DNA of 64,000 bases from Hymenobacter yonginensis (GTDB taxonomy: Bacteria; Bacteroidota; Bacteroidia; Cytophagales; Hymenobacteraceae): the NCBI RefSeq assembly GCF_027625995.1, contig NZ_CP115396.1, forward strand, positions 3,906,501 to 3,970,500, written 5' to 3'. How positions within the stretch are numbered: the stretch's first letter is position 1; every line of letters starts with the position of its first letter. Positions 51,139 to 60,042 of the stretch are shown here, piece by piece. The notes beneath the pieces were generated by a model that saw nothing but the letters and a program-made list of their open reading frames with translations, ran no database searches and had not been told where the DNA came from. The translations under genes and the position numbers were made by a program.

Positions 51139-51576
51139 ATGGAAAGCAAACGACAACAGAAAGTATCCAGCCTGCTCCAGCAGGAATTGGCCGCCGTATT
51201 TCAGCGCGACCTGCCGCACCTGTTTCCGGGCCTGGCACCGGGCATCAGCACCGTGCGCGTTTCGCCCGACCTGGGCGTGGCCCGCGTGTACCTGAGCCAG
51301 CTGCTGGCCCGCGAGGGTAGCGGCGAGGCCACCCTGGAGCTGGTGCGCGAAAACCAGAAAATCGTGCGCCAGGCCCTGGCCAAGCGCATCCGCCAGCAGC
51401 TGCGCATCGTGCCCGATCTGGTGTTCTTCCTCGACGACTCGGCCGCCTACGCCGCCAAGATGGACCAGGTGCTGGGTACGCTCAACATCCCGGCCCCCGA
51501 GCCCGAAACCGACGACCAGCCCGACACCGCCGTCCCCAAGCGCCCCAAGCTGTTCGCCGACGACGATGACGAGTAA
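51139..51576 (+). CDS. rbfA: Ribosome-binding factor A
   Basis: The ATG at 51139 gives 145 aa (MESKRQQKVSSLLQQELAAVFQRDL). The KH-like fold is recognised by SVRVSPDLGVARVYLSQL-like strands (here ISTVRVSPDLGVARVYLSQL), NQKIVRQALAKRIRQQLRIVPDLVFFLDDS and AAKMDQVLGTL. It assists 30S maturation. The C-terminus is acidic (LFADDDDE). Confidence 0.93.
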   Translation: MESKRQQKVSSLLQQELAAVFQRDLPHLFPGLAPGISTVRVSPDLGVARVYLSQLLAREGSGEATLELVRENQKIVRQALAKRIRQQLRIVPDLVFFLDDSAAYAAKMDQVLGTLNIPAPEPETDDQPDTAVPKRPKLFADDDDE

Positions 51577-51686
51577 CTGAGTAATGGAGTAGCTGAGCAG
51601 GATGTTTTGATAATGAACGTCTTACTCAGTTACTCGTCTTACTCAGTTACTCGTCTTACTCAGTTACTCCGCTACTCAGTTACTCT
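51573..51686. repeat. Inverted word array (GAGTAACTGAGTAA type) after rbfA
   Basis: GAGTAACTGAGTAATGGAGT near 51570-51590 is answered by three tandem CTTACTCAGTTACTCG words at 51623-51685. The words contain TAA, TGA and TAG in all three frames. The array begins at the rbfA stop codon and ends at the next start codon. Confidence 0.82.
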
Positions 51687-51689
51687 CTC

Positions 51690-52499
51690 TTGCATTACGA
51701 CCCGATCAAACGCTCCCTGGGCGAGGTATTCAACCGCACCCCGCTGCTGCGCCGCCTGTTCTATCATCTGCTGGATCTGCTGCTGCTGCGCACCTGGCAC
51801 GTGCACCGCGAGCTGCGGGAGTGGGCCCGAGGCCGCACCGGCGAGGCCCTGAACATCCTCGACGCCGGTTCCGGCTACGGCCAGTACACCTACTGGCTGA
51901 CCGGCCAGAGCAAGAAGTGGCAGGTGCTGGCCGTGGACGTGAAAGACGAGCAGGTAGCCGATTCCAACCGCTTCTTCCGCGAAATCGGGCGCCCCAACGC
52001 CCAGTTTGCCGTGCAGGACCTCGTGCTGTACCAGGAGCCCAACACTTTCGACCTGGCTTTGTCGGTGGACGTGATGGAGCACATTCTGGAAGACGTGGAA
52101 GTGTTCCGCAACATCCACGCCTCCCTCAAAGATGGCGGCATGCTGCTCATTTCCACCCCCTCCGACCAAGGCGGCTCCGACGTACACTCCGACGGCGAAA
52201 CCAGCTTCATCGAGGAGCACGTGCGCGACGGCTACAACATCCACGAGATTCAGCAGAAGCTGCGCACCGCCGGCTTCGAGCGGATTGAGGCCCGCTACAG
52301 CTATGGCGAGCCAGGCCAGATTTCGTGGCGCCTGAGCATGAAATACCCCATCTTGATGCTGGGCCAGTCCAAGCTGTTTTTCCTGCTGCTGCCGTTCTAC
52401 TACCTCGTCACGTTCCCGTTCTGCCTGCTGCTGAACTGGCTGGACGCCCGCACCCAGCACGACTCCGGCACCGGCCTGATTGTGAAAGCCTGGAAGTAG
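51690..52499 (+). CDS. Class I SAM-dependent methyltransferase with membrane-associated C-terminus
   Basis: The 269-aa protein uses a TTG start at 51690 (MHYDPIKRSLGEVF); no ATG lies near. The SAM-binding motif I is LNILDAGSGYGQYTYWL, motif II LAVDVKDEQVADS, and DVMEHILEDVEVFRNIHASLKDGGMLLISTP is the family-typical core. Near the C-terminus is a hydrophobic stretch (LFFLLLPFYYLVTFPFCLLLNWL) that suggests membrane attachment. A lipid or quinone substrate is possible, but this is inferred only from that stretch. Confidence 0.88.
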   Translation: MHYDPIKRSLGEVFNRTPLLRRLFYHLLDLLLLRTWHVHRELREWARGRTGEALNILDAGSGYGQYTYWLTGQSKKWQVLAVDVKDEQVADSNRFFREIGRPNAQFAVQDLVLYQEPNTFDLALSVDVMEHILEDVEVFRNIHASLKDGGMLLISTPSDQGGSDVHSDGETSFIEEHVRDGYNIHEIQQKLRTAGFERIEARYSYGEPGQISWRLSMKYPILMLGQSKLFFLLLPFYYLVTFPFCLLLNWLDARTQHDSGTGLIVKAWK

Positions 52500-52644
52500 G
52501 GCTATTTTAGCTGCCACCTTTTTAGCCTAGGCGGCGTATCTTGCCCCATTGCTTACCCAGTAACCCCAACAAACAGCAGCGGGCCGGGAAAATTATCCGA
52601 CCGCCCTCCGGGCCCGCGCTGCCGTTTCACCTCCCACGCCCCGC

Positions 52645-53874
52645 ATGGACGTTCCGTTGCTCATTGCCCGGCGTTACTTTTTCTCGAAGAAGAAGCGCAA
52701 CATCATCAGCATCATTTCCAACATCTCCATGATTGGCGTGGCGGTGGGCACAATGGCGCTGATTATCGTGCTGTCAGTATTCAACGGCCTCGAAGACCTA
52801 GTGCGCACGCTCTACGGCAAGTCGGACCCCGACCTGGTGGTGACGGCCGTGCAGGGCAAGTCGTTTACCGTGTCGGAGCCGCTGCTGGAAGGGGTGCGCC
52901 GCATTCGGGGCGTGGGGCTGCTTACGGAGGTGATTGAGGACAACGCCCTGCTGCAGTACCACGACCGCCAGATGGTGGTGAAGATGAAGGGCGTGTCGGA
53001 AAACTACTACACCCAGAGCCGCATCGACTCCTCGATTGTGGAAGGCGACCACCGCCTGCGCCGCAATGGCGAGCCCTACGCCCTGCTGGGGGCCGGCGTG
53101 CAGCACGAGCTCAGCATTGCCCTCAACAACCGCTTCGCCCCGCTCCACCTGCTCTACCCGCGCAACACGGGCAAGAAAACGCTTTCTATGAACCCCGAAA
53201 GTGCCTTCACCGAAAAGAGCATCACGGCGGGCGGCGTGTTCCTGATTGAGCAGCACATCGACGACAGCTATGTGTTCGTGCCGCTGGAATTTGCCGAGGA
53301 GCTGCTGCACTACGGCCCGCGCCGCACCGCCCTGGAGGTCAACGTGGGCGACGAGCACGACATTCAGAAGGTCAAGGAGCTCATCAAGAAGTACCTCGGC
53401 CCCAAATTCAAAGTCCTCGACTCCGACGAGCAGCACGTGAGCTTGCTCAAGGCCATCAAGGTGGAGAAGATGTTCGTCTTCATCACCTTCGCCTTCATTC
53501 TACTAATTGCCTCGCTCAACATCTTCTTCTCCCTGTCGATGCTCGTCATCGACAAGCGCAAGGACGTGGCGATTCTGCTGGCCATGGGCGCCACGCCGCG
53601 CCACATCCGGCGCATCTTCCTGCTTGAGGGCGCCATCGTGGCCTTGGTGGGCGCCGTGACGGGCCTGTTCCTGGGCATCACCATCTGCTGGGTGCAGCAG
53701 ACGTTCCACGTCGTGAGTATGGGCATGGCCACCAGCGTGGTCGATTCGTACCCGGTTAAAATGCAGTTTTCTGACATTGCTCTCACCGGCCTGGCCATCG
53801 TGGTTATCACTATTGCCGTTTCCATTCGGCCCGCCCTTAACGCGGCGCGCCTGGATGTACGCGAAAACCTGTAA
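52645..53874 (+). CDS. ABC transporter permease, LolC/LolE-FtsX type
   Basis: A 409-aa permease. It has an N-terminal helix (IISIISNISMIGVAVGTMALIIVLSVFNGLEDLV), a large periplasmic domain, then three helices (MFVFITFAFILLIASLNIFFSLSMLVI, LLEGAIVALVGAVTGLFLGITICWVQQ, IALTGLAIVVITIAVSIRPALNAARL). The sequence DKRKDVAILLAMGATPRHIRRIFLLEGA is the FtsX-family coupling loop. This is the LolC/LolE class that extracts lipoproteins from the inner membrane. The ATPase partner is not in this window. Confidence 0.92.
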   Translation: MDVPLLIARRYFFSKKKRNIISIISNISMIGVAVGTMALIIVLSVFNGLEDLVRTLYGKSDPDLVVTAVQGKSFTVSEPLLEGVRRIRGVGLLTEVIEDNALLQYHDRQMVVKMKGVSENYYTQSRIDSSIVEGDHRLRRNGEPYALLGAGVQHELSIALNNRFAPLHLLYPRNTGKKTLSMNPESAFTEKSITAGGVFLIEQHIDDSYVFVPLEFAEELLHYGPRRTALEVNVGDEHDIQKVKELIKKYLGPKFKVLDSDEQHVSLLKAIKVEKMFVFITFAFILLIASLNIFFSLSMLVIDKRKDVAILLAMGATPRHIRRIFLLEGAIVALVGAVTGLFLGITICWVQQTFHVVSMGMATSVVDSYPVKMQFSDIALTGLAIVVITIAVSIRPALNAARLDVRENL

Positions 53875-54053
53875 CCTTCTGCCAACCCTTGCAGTAGTTC
53901 GTCTACCCAGAAGGTTCTTCCGGGAGCTATTCCTGTACCCTTCGTCTTTGAAATATAATTATATATAGAATATATTTTACTTTTTGGCAAATAATATAGT
54001 ATTTAGCATTTGTCCTTACATTCAACGCTGCATTTTAGCTGCTGTTTATCCTC

Positions 54054-57011
54054 ATGAAGGTTTCTACTGCTCTACCTTTTCAGATTGTTTACTCGCTGCT
54101 TGAGCACGAATATTTAGGCTATTTGTTTGAATCTTATGTTGTTCAGCGCAACGCGAAGGGTCAGCTGACCCTACAGCACCAGACAGTTTCGGCCAAGAAT
54201 GCGCCCGAGTTTGCCGATGGCCTGGACGCCACCGACTTCGAGCTGGTGGCCCTCACCGACCAGATCCAGCAGGACGCCGTCATCAAGGAGTTCTGGCCCA
54301 AAAAAACCACGCCCGCTGACTTCTTCCTGAAGGTGTACGACCCCGAGAAAGGCGACAAAGCCCTGCAGGATGTTATCTGCCAGCACGTGCAGGAACGCAT
54401 GGGCCAGATTCTGGAGCGCCTGCCCGGCAAGTGTGTGTTTATCATGGGCAAGGACGGCGAGCCAACGTGGCGCGAAATTGGGCTGGCCCCGGAGGCGGCG
54501 TCGGTGCTGTTCCACTTCCGGCGCAACGAAGACAACACGCACTACTTCCCTACCATCCAGTACCAAAATCAGCGGCTCGATTTTCAGTACAAAAACGCTG
54601 TTATCGTGTCGGAGCAGCCGGCCTGGCTGCTGGTAGACGATGTGCTCTACCACTTCCGCAACGAGGTGGATGGCAAGAAAATCAAGCCCTTCCTCAACAA
54701 GAAGTTCATCGTCATTCCGCGACAGGTGGAGGAAAGCTATTTCCTGCGCTTCGTGGCGCCGCTCGTCGAGTCGTTCGACGTGCACGCCCGCGGCTTTGAT
54801 ATCCGGTCGGAGCGCTACGTGGCGCGGCCGCAGCTCACGTTTTCGGATGCGCCCACGGCTAAAGTGGTAGAGGAGGTGCGCCCCACGGCCCGCCGCGCCG
54901 CCACCGAAACTGGCGGCACCAGCGTGGCCACCGCCCTTTCCGACCATATCCACTTCGACCTGTCGTTCCGCTACGGCGACCATACCGTGCACAACAGCTA
55001 CGACAAGCGGGTGTGCGTGAAGCTGGAAAAGCAGCAGGACAACTACATTTTCCACCGCCTCGTGCGCAACCTCGACCGGGAGCAGGAAATCATCCGGGAG
55101 CTGGCCGACCGCGCCCTGGAAGTGCGCAACGGCCGCGCCGTGCTGGAAAAGGCCACTGCCTTCCGCTGGCTGCACCACCACGCCGACGAGCTGGCCCGCC
55201 TGGGCTTCACGGTGCAGCAAGGCAGCACTTCCGGCAAAGACTACTTCATTGGGGCGGTGAGCGTGGAAGTGGGCATCACGGAAGCCAACGACTGGTTTGA
55301 TGTGCGCGGCACCGTGCGCTTCGGCGAGTTTGAAATTCCTTTCATCAAGCTGCGCACCTACATTCTGCAGCGCCGCCACGAGTTCCGGCTACCCAACGGC
55401 CAGATTGCCATCATCCCGGAGGAGTGGTTTACGCAGTACCTGGAGTTGTTTGCCTTCGCCGAGGAGCACGCCCAGAACCTGACGCTGCGCAAGCACCACC
55501 TGGCGCTGGTATCGGACCTGCAGAACGGCAACCTGGCCACCGTGGTCATCAGCCGCAAGCTGGAGAAGCTGCGCGGCTTTGAGGCCGTGGAAGACCAGCC
55601 CATGCCGGTGGGCTTCCAGGGCGAGCTGCGCCCCTACCAGAAGGCCGGCTACAACTGGCTGCACTTCGTGAAAGACTACCATTTCGGCGGCTGCCTGGCC
55701 GACGATATGGGTTTGGGCAAAACTATTCAGACGCTGGCGCTGCTGCTGCACCGCAAGGAAAGCGGCGAAGCGGGCGGGGCGGCGTCGTTGCTAGCCATGC
55801 CTACTTCACTGGTATACAACTGGTTGAGTGAGGCCCAGAAGTTTACGCCGGCGCTGCGCCTGCTGGTGTACACAGGCACCTACCGCGACAAAAACGTAGA
55901 CCAGTTTGCCGACTATGATGTGGTGCTCACCAGCTATGGCATCGTGCGCTTGGATGCTGAGCTGCTCAAGACCTACAAGTTCGACTACGTGATTCTGGAC
56001 GAGTCGCAGGCCATCAAAAACCCCGGCTCTACCACCTCGCACGCCGTGCGCGGGCTGCACTCGCGCCACCGCCTGATTCTGACCGGCACGCCGGTGGAAA
56101 ACAGCACCATGGATTTGTGGTCGCAGATGTCGTTCATCAACCCGGGTTTGCTGGGCACCCAGACGTTTTTCCGCAAGGAATTCCTCAAGCCCATTGAGAA
56201 AGGCAAGGACGAAGGCCGCACGCGCAAGCTCCACGCCTTGATCAAGCCGTTTATCCTGCGCCGCCACAAGGCGCAGGTAGCCAAGGAGCTGCCCGAAAAA
56301 ATCGAGAACCTGAGCTACTGCCCTATGACCGAGGAGCAGCAGCACTGCTACGAGGAAACCAAGAGCTACTACCGCAACAAGATTCTGCAGAATATTGAGG
56401 AGCACGGCACGGCCAGCACCCAGTTTATGCTGCTGCAGGGCCTCACCAAGCTGCGCCAGATTGCCAACCATCCCCGCATGGCCGACGAGGAGTATGCGCA
56501 CGAGTCGGGCAAGCTGCGCGAGATTGTGCGCATGATCAAGAGCGTGGTTTCGGAAGGCCACAAAGTCTTGGTTTTCAGCCAGTTTGTCAAGCACCTGGAT
56601 ATTGTGCGGGCCTCGCTCGATGAGCGCGACATCGAATACGCCTACCTCGACGGCAACACCCGCGACCGGCACAAAGTGGTGACCCGCTTCCAGGAAACCG
56701 AGGAGCTGCGGGTGTTTCTGATCAGCCTGAAAGCCGGCGGCGTGGGCCTCAACCTGACGGCTGCCGACTACGTGTTCATCCTCGACCCATGGTGGAACCC
56801 GGCCGTGGAGGCTCAGGCCGTAGACCGGGCCCACCGCATCGGGCAGCAGCGCACGGTGTTCACCTATAAGTTCATCACCCAGAACACGGTGGAAGAGAAG
56901 ATCCTAGCTCTGCAGCACAAGAAAATCCAGCTCGTCACGGACCTAATTACCACCGACGAAGCCATCATCAAGAGCCTCACCAAAGAGGACATTGAGGAGT
57001 TGCTGGGGTAG
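54054..57011 (+). CDS. SNF2-family DNA helicase/ATPase
   Basis: A 985-aa SNF2-type ATPase. The N-terminal 500 residues are an accessory region of unknown fold. The motor begins at PYQKAGYNWLHFVKDYHFGGCLADDMGLGKTIQTLALLL (Walker A; quoted as the usual family block), followed by Walker B VILDESQAIKN and TGTPVENSTMDLWSQ. The C-terminal lobe has VLVFSQFVKHLDIVRA, LKAGGVGLNLTAADYVF and DPWWNPAVEAQAVDRAHRIGQ. Proteins of this class translocate along DNA or remodel protein-DNA complexes; the bacterial function is often repair or transcription recycling. The upstream 170 bases are AT-rich. Confidence 0.93.
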   Translation: MKVSTALPFQIVYSLLEHEYLGYLFESYVVQRNAKGQLTLQHQTVSAKNAPEFADGLDATDFELVALTDQIQQDAVIKEFWPKKTTPADFFLKVYDPEKGDKALQDVICQHVQERMGQILERLPGKCVFIMGKDGEPTWREIGLAPEAASVLFHFRRNEDNTHYFPTIQYQNQRLDFQYKNAVIVSEQPAWLLVDDVLYHFRNEVDGKKIKPFLNKKFIVIPRQVEESYFLRFVAPLVESFDVHARGFDIRSERYVARPQLTFSDAPTAKVVEEVRPTARRAATETGGTSVATALSDHIHFDLSFRYGDHTVHNSYDKRVCVKLEKQQDNYIFHRLVRNLDREQEIIRELADRALEVRNGRAVLEKATAFRWLHHHADELARLGFTVQQGSTSGKDYFIGAVSVEVGITEANDWFDVRGTVRFGEFEIPFIKLRTYILQRRHEFRLPNGQIAIIPEEWFTQYLELFAFAEEHAQNLTLRKHHLALVSDLQNGNLATVVISRKLEKLRGFEAVEDQPMPVGFQGELRPYQKAGYNWLHFVKDYHFGGCLADDMGLGKTIQTLALLLHRKESGEAGGAASLLAMPTSLVYNWLSEAQKFTPALRLLVYTGTYRDKNVDQFADYDVVLTSYGIVRLDAELLKTYKFDYVILDESQAIKNPGSTTSHAVRGLHSRHRLILTGTPVENSTMDLWSQMSFINPGLLGTQTFFRKEFLKPIEKGKDEGRTRKLHALIKPFILRRHKAQVAKELPEKIENLSYCPMTEEQQHCYEETKSYYRNKILQNIEEHGTASTQFMLLQGLTKLRQIANHPRMADEEYAHESGKLREIVRMIKSVVSEGHKVLVFSQFVKHLDIVRASLDERDIEYAYLDGNTRDRHKVVTRFQETEELRVFLISLKAGGVGLNLTAADYVFILDPWWNPAVEAQAVDRAHRIGQQRTVFTYKFITQNTVEEKILALQHKKIQLVTDLITTDEAIIKSLTKEDIEELLG

Positions 57012-57098
57012 GGACCGACTAAGCGGCCAGGGTATTGTTTCCCATAAAATAGGCCTTTCCTACTCGTGCCTATTATGGCTTCGGCTGTAGGCAAGCCG

Positions 57099-58097
57099 CT
57101 ATGCCGGCAGCCGCATGATAAACTCAGTGTAGGCGCCCTCTTGCGTCTGGCAGAGCAACTGCCCGCCGTGCCCCTGCGTCACGATATCGTAGCTAATGGA
57201 CAGCCCCAGGCCCGACCCTTCGCCGGTGGGTTTGGTGGTGAAGAACGGCTGAAATATTTTGTCCAGCACGTCTGCCGCAATGCCTGGTCCGTTGTCGCGC
57301 ACGCGCAGCTCCACCTGACCGGAGCGGCACTGCGTCGTGACCTGCAGTAGCGGTTTATAGCCGGGCTCCTGGGCTTGCTGGCGCTTGCGCAGGGCATATA
57401 GCGCATTGTTGAACAGGTTCAGCAGCACCCGCCCAATATCCTGCGGCGCCACGCTGACCAGGCCCATATCGGGCGCGAAATGCGTTTCGATAGTGACGTT
57501 GAACGCTTTGTCTTTGGCGCGCATGCCCTGGTAAGCCAGCCGCAGAAACTGGTCGGTGAGGGCATTGAGGTTGGTGGGCTGCCGCTCACTGGCCGAGGTG
57601 CGCGCGTGCAGCAGCATCCCCTGCACAATGCCGCCGGCCCGCTGCCCGTGCTGCGTGATGCGCTGCAAGTTGTCTTCCAGGTTCTGCAGCAACTCGGCGG
57701 CCGGCGCCATAGTGGTGGCGGGCAGCTGGTGCAGCACTTCTTCCTTCAGCTCCTGCACCAGCTCCACACTCACCTCTGAGAAATTGAGCACGAAGTTGAG
57801 GGGGTTCTGAATCTCATGCGCCACACCCGCCGTCAGCTCGCCCAGCGAAGCCAGCTTTTCGCTCTGAATCAGCTGGCGCTGCGTGGCCTGCAGATGATCC
57901 AACGACTGCTGCAAATCGGCGGTGCGCTGCTGCACCTGCTGCTCCAGCAACTCGTTCTGCTGCTCCAGCAGCAGATGCTTCTCGCGTTCCTGCTGCAACC
58001 TGCGGCGCTGCTCCCGCACCAGAATACCGATAATGCCGCCTACCAGCAACAGCAGCACCGGACCAATCAGCAGGAAGGGCAGCAGCGCGTCGGGCAT
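57099..58097 (-). CDS. Sensor-domain-less histidine kinase with one membrane anchor
   Basis: A 332-aa kinase. Residues 5-27 are a membrane helix (LLPFLLIGPVLLLLVGGIIGILV). A long glutamine-rich coiled coil (QQEREKHLLLEQQNELLEQQVQQRTADLQQSLDHLQ) leads to the phosphoacceptor helix with H94 (LASLGELTAGVAHEIQNPLNF). The ATPase domain has LLNLFNNALYALRKR (N box), RDNGPGIAADVL and GEGSGLGLSISYDI. No extracellular sensor domain is present. It lies 8 bases after the gene of a multi-helix membrane protein that may supply sensing. No response regulator gene is adjacent. Confidence 0.93.
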   Translation of the reverse strand: MPDALLPFLLIGPVLLLLVGGIIGILVREQRRRLQQEREKHLLLEQQNELLEQQVQQRTADLQQSLDHLQATQRQLIQSEKLASLGELTAGVAHEIQNPLNFVLNFSEVSVELVQELKEEVLHQLPATTMAPAAELLQNLEDNLQRITQHGQRAGGIVQGMLLHARTSASERQPTNLNALTDQFLRLAYQGMRAKDKAFNVTIETHFAPDMGLVSVAPQDIGRVLLNLFNNALYALRKRQQAQEPGYKPLLQVTTQCRSGQVELRVRDNGPGIAADVLDKIFQPFFTTKPTGEGSGLGLSISYDIVTQGHGGQLLCQTQEGAYTEFIMRLPA

Positions 58098-58105
58098 AGC
58101 GAGAA

Positions 58106-58876
58106 TCAGGAATAAATCCCCGGCAATATATTGTTTCCCAGTAATTTATACGACCGTTGCCGCCAGCGGCTGTAATGCAGCCAGTAGGGGAGGGCCTGCC
58201 TGGGGTTGATGCTCAACGGAAAGAAGCTGAACATCCAGGCCAGCAGCCCCATGTGCACGGCGTACAGCAGGGCATCGGGGGCGCTGATGAGCGTGTCGAG
58301 ACGAATGTTGGTGGCCTTGTCGTAGCCGGCGCTATAGATGATATTGGAAGCCACGTACGTCACAACTGAGTAGGAGGAGTACACCAGCACGGCGATGCTG
58401 AAGAAGAATTCTGGTTGCTGCTCCAACAGCTGCGCGTTTCGGCTGAGTTGCAGAATATGCAGCAACGACAGCGTAATGAGGATGGTACTGCCGCAGGCCT
58501 GCGAATAGCTGTTGATATCGATAAACAGCTTATTGAGAAAAAGCGCGTCGGCCACTGCCACCAGCATAAACACGCCAATTGCCGGGGGCAGCAGTTTCTT
58601 TACTGCCCCCAAATCAATCAGCCGGTAATACACCCGGGACAGCAACAAAACAGTCACTATCGTGGAGAGGTGGAAAAGGTAAACGTTGTTGCGAAATACA
58701 CTCCTGCTGACTACATCCAGTATATAGAAAAGCGACTTTGCGCCGACGTAGTAATACACCAGACGGTACAGCGGCGGCAGGTTCACCCGCCGCAGGTAGC
58801 CAGATATGAATGGCAGCAGTGGTGCGGCTTCCAGCACTCGGTTGGTCAGGTGGAGTGTGTCGGCCCAAGTGGTCAT
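58106..58876 (-). CDS. Polytopic membrane protein, likely sensor partner of the kinase
   Basis: The ATG at 58876 gives 256 aa with about seven membrane segments (LFHLSTIVTVLLLSRVYYRL, LLPPAIGVFMLVAVADALFL, STILITLSLLHILQL, FFFSIAVLVYSSYSVVTYVASNIIYSA, LLYAVHMGLLAWMFSFFPLS). The layout resembles seven-helix sensor modules that in other bacteria are fused to histidine kinases. Here the two are separate genes, 8 bases apart. I recognise no specific family; the sensing role is inferred from the linkage. Confidence 0.8.
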   Translation of the reverse strand: MTTWADTLHLTNRVLEAAPLLPFISGYLRRVNLPPLYRLVYYYVGAKSLFYILDVVSRSVFRNNVYLFHLSTIVTVLLLSRVYYRLIDLGAVKKLLPPAIGVFMLVAVADALFLNKLFIDINSYSQACGSTILITLSLLHILQLSRNAQLLEQQPEFFFSIAVLVYSSYSVVTYVASNIIYSAGYDKATNIRLDTLISAPDALLYAVHMGLLAWMFSFFPLSINPRQALPYWLHYSRWRQRSYKLLGNNILPGIYS

Positions 58877-58900
58877 CAATCGTCTGACTATCGGTCGATA

Positions 58901-59374
58901 CTATTTTCCTTTGTATAAAAAGCTTGATACATCGCAATTATCAGGACACTTCATAGTTGTCTGTCCTATGATATATTGTTCATCTATGTTTTTATCATTT
59001 TTATAGGTTCCTGTCAAATCAACACCTTCGCTATTAACGGAAACGACTAACAATGTCATTTCATCGTCTTTGGCATTTGCTAAATAAAAATTAAGTCCAA
59101 CACAATCTTTTTGATTTTTCATTATATCCAAGAATCTATTGGTGAAATAATAACTCCTACCTCCCTTCTCTTTTGCTTGATTGACTATAAAATTATTGTT
59201 TGTATGCCTCTTGGCCCACTTATAGGCATCTTCTTTATTTACAACTGGCTCACCTCCCAAATTTGGATTTATAGGATCTGTCTTCAGCTTCCCGTCCGTG
59301 GAGAGATTGTCACATGAAGAAGACAAGATACAGCATGCGCTGAAAACTATTGAACTGAGAGTGCTGTACTTCAT
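58901..59374 (-). CDS. AT-rich orphan lipoprotein
   Basis: The ATG at 59374 gives 157 aa with a lipoprotein signal (MKYSTLSSIVFSACCILSSSC). The mature part is polar and lysine/asparagine-rich (KWAKRHTNNNFIVNQAKEKGGRSYYFTNRFLDIMKNQ) with two internal cysteines (KCPDNCD). The coding sequence is far richer in A and T than all its neighbours, and the codon use differs, which suggests recent acquisition. No family is recognised. Confidence 0.78.
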   Translation of the reverse strand: MKYSTLSSIVFSACCILSSSCDNLSTDGKLKTDPINPNLGGEPVVNKEDAYKWAKRHTNNNFIVNQAKEKGGRSYYFTNRFLDIMKNQKDCVGLNFYLANAKDDEMTLLVVSVNSEGVDLTGTYKNDKNIDEQYIIGQTTMKCPDNCDVSSFLYKGK

Positions 59375-59483
59375 GTGTTCAGGTGCTAGGTAGCCCACGT
59401 TGGATCGTCGCTACAGTGAAAATCTAAACTTTTATATTATAATATTAATAAAATATATACATAAAACAAAATTTTACCCACCC

Positions 59484-59960
59484 ATGCACCTCTACCTCCG
59501 CACTCACGTAGCCGCGCCACCCGCCCAAGTGTGGCAGGGCTTCACCCGCGACCTGTTTCTGGCCCTGGCGCCGCCATTTCCGCCGTTCCGGCTGCTGCGC
59601 TTCGATGGCTGCCACCGCGGCGACGAGGTGCACATCGAGCTGGGGGCCGGGCCCGCGCGCTTCCGCTGGAACTCGCTCATCACCGACCACGGCACCACCC
59701 CCGATGGCACCTACTACTTTGTGGATGAGGGCCGCAAGCTGCCCCCGCCGCTGCGCTACTGGCAGCACCGCCACCTGATGCAGCCCGCTCCGGGAGGCGG
59801 CACTTACATTGTGGAAGATCTGGAATACACCAGTGGCAATGGCCTGCTGGACCGGCTGCTGTGGCCGGCTATGTGGGCGCAGTTTGCGTGGCGGCGGCCC
59901 ATTTATCGGCGCTGGTTTGGCAAGCCCGCCAAGGTGACGGCCGCACTGCCAGCGGGTTGA
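59484..59960 (+). CDS. SRPBCC-family ligand-binding protein
   Basis: The ATG at 59484 gives 158 aa. The pattern MHLYLRTHVAAPPAQVWQGF with a beta-sheet core (GDEVHIELGAGPARFRWNSLITDHG, YYFVDEGRKLPPPLRYWQHRH) and ending helix (LLDRLLWPAMWAQFAWRRPIYRRWF) fits the START-like SRPBCC fold. Such proteins bind hydrophobic ligands. The ligand is unknown. The short AT-rich upstream region belongs to the same low-GC patch as the previous gene. Confidence 0.8.
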   Translation: MHLYLRTHVAAPPAQVWQGFTRDLFLALAPPFPPFRLLRFDGCHRGDEVHIELGAGPARFRWNSLITDHGTTPDGTYYFVDEGRKLPPPLRYWQHRHLMQPAPGGGTYIVEDLEYTSGNGLLDRLLWPAMWAQFAWRRPIYRRWFGKPAKVTAALPAG

Positions 59961-60042
59961 GGCAGCGCGCAGGCCGCCGCTCCCGTATACGGCCCGGGTT
60001 CCCGGCGCACCTAGCGTCGGAGCCGGCTTTCTCCTCTCCTCT

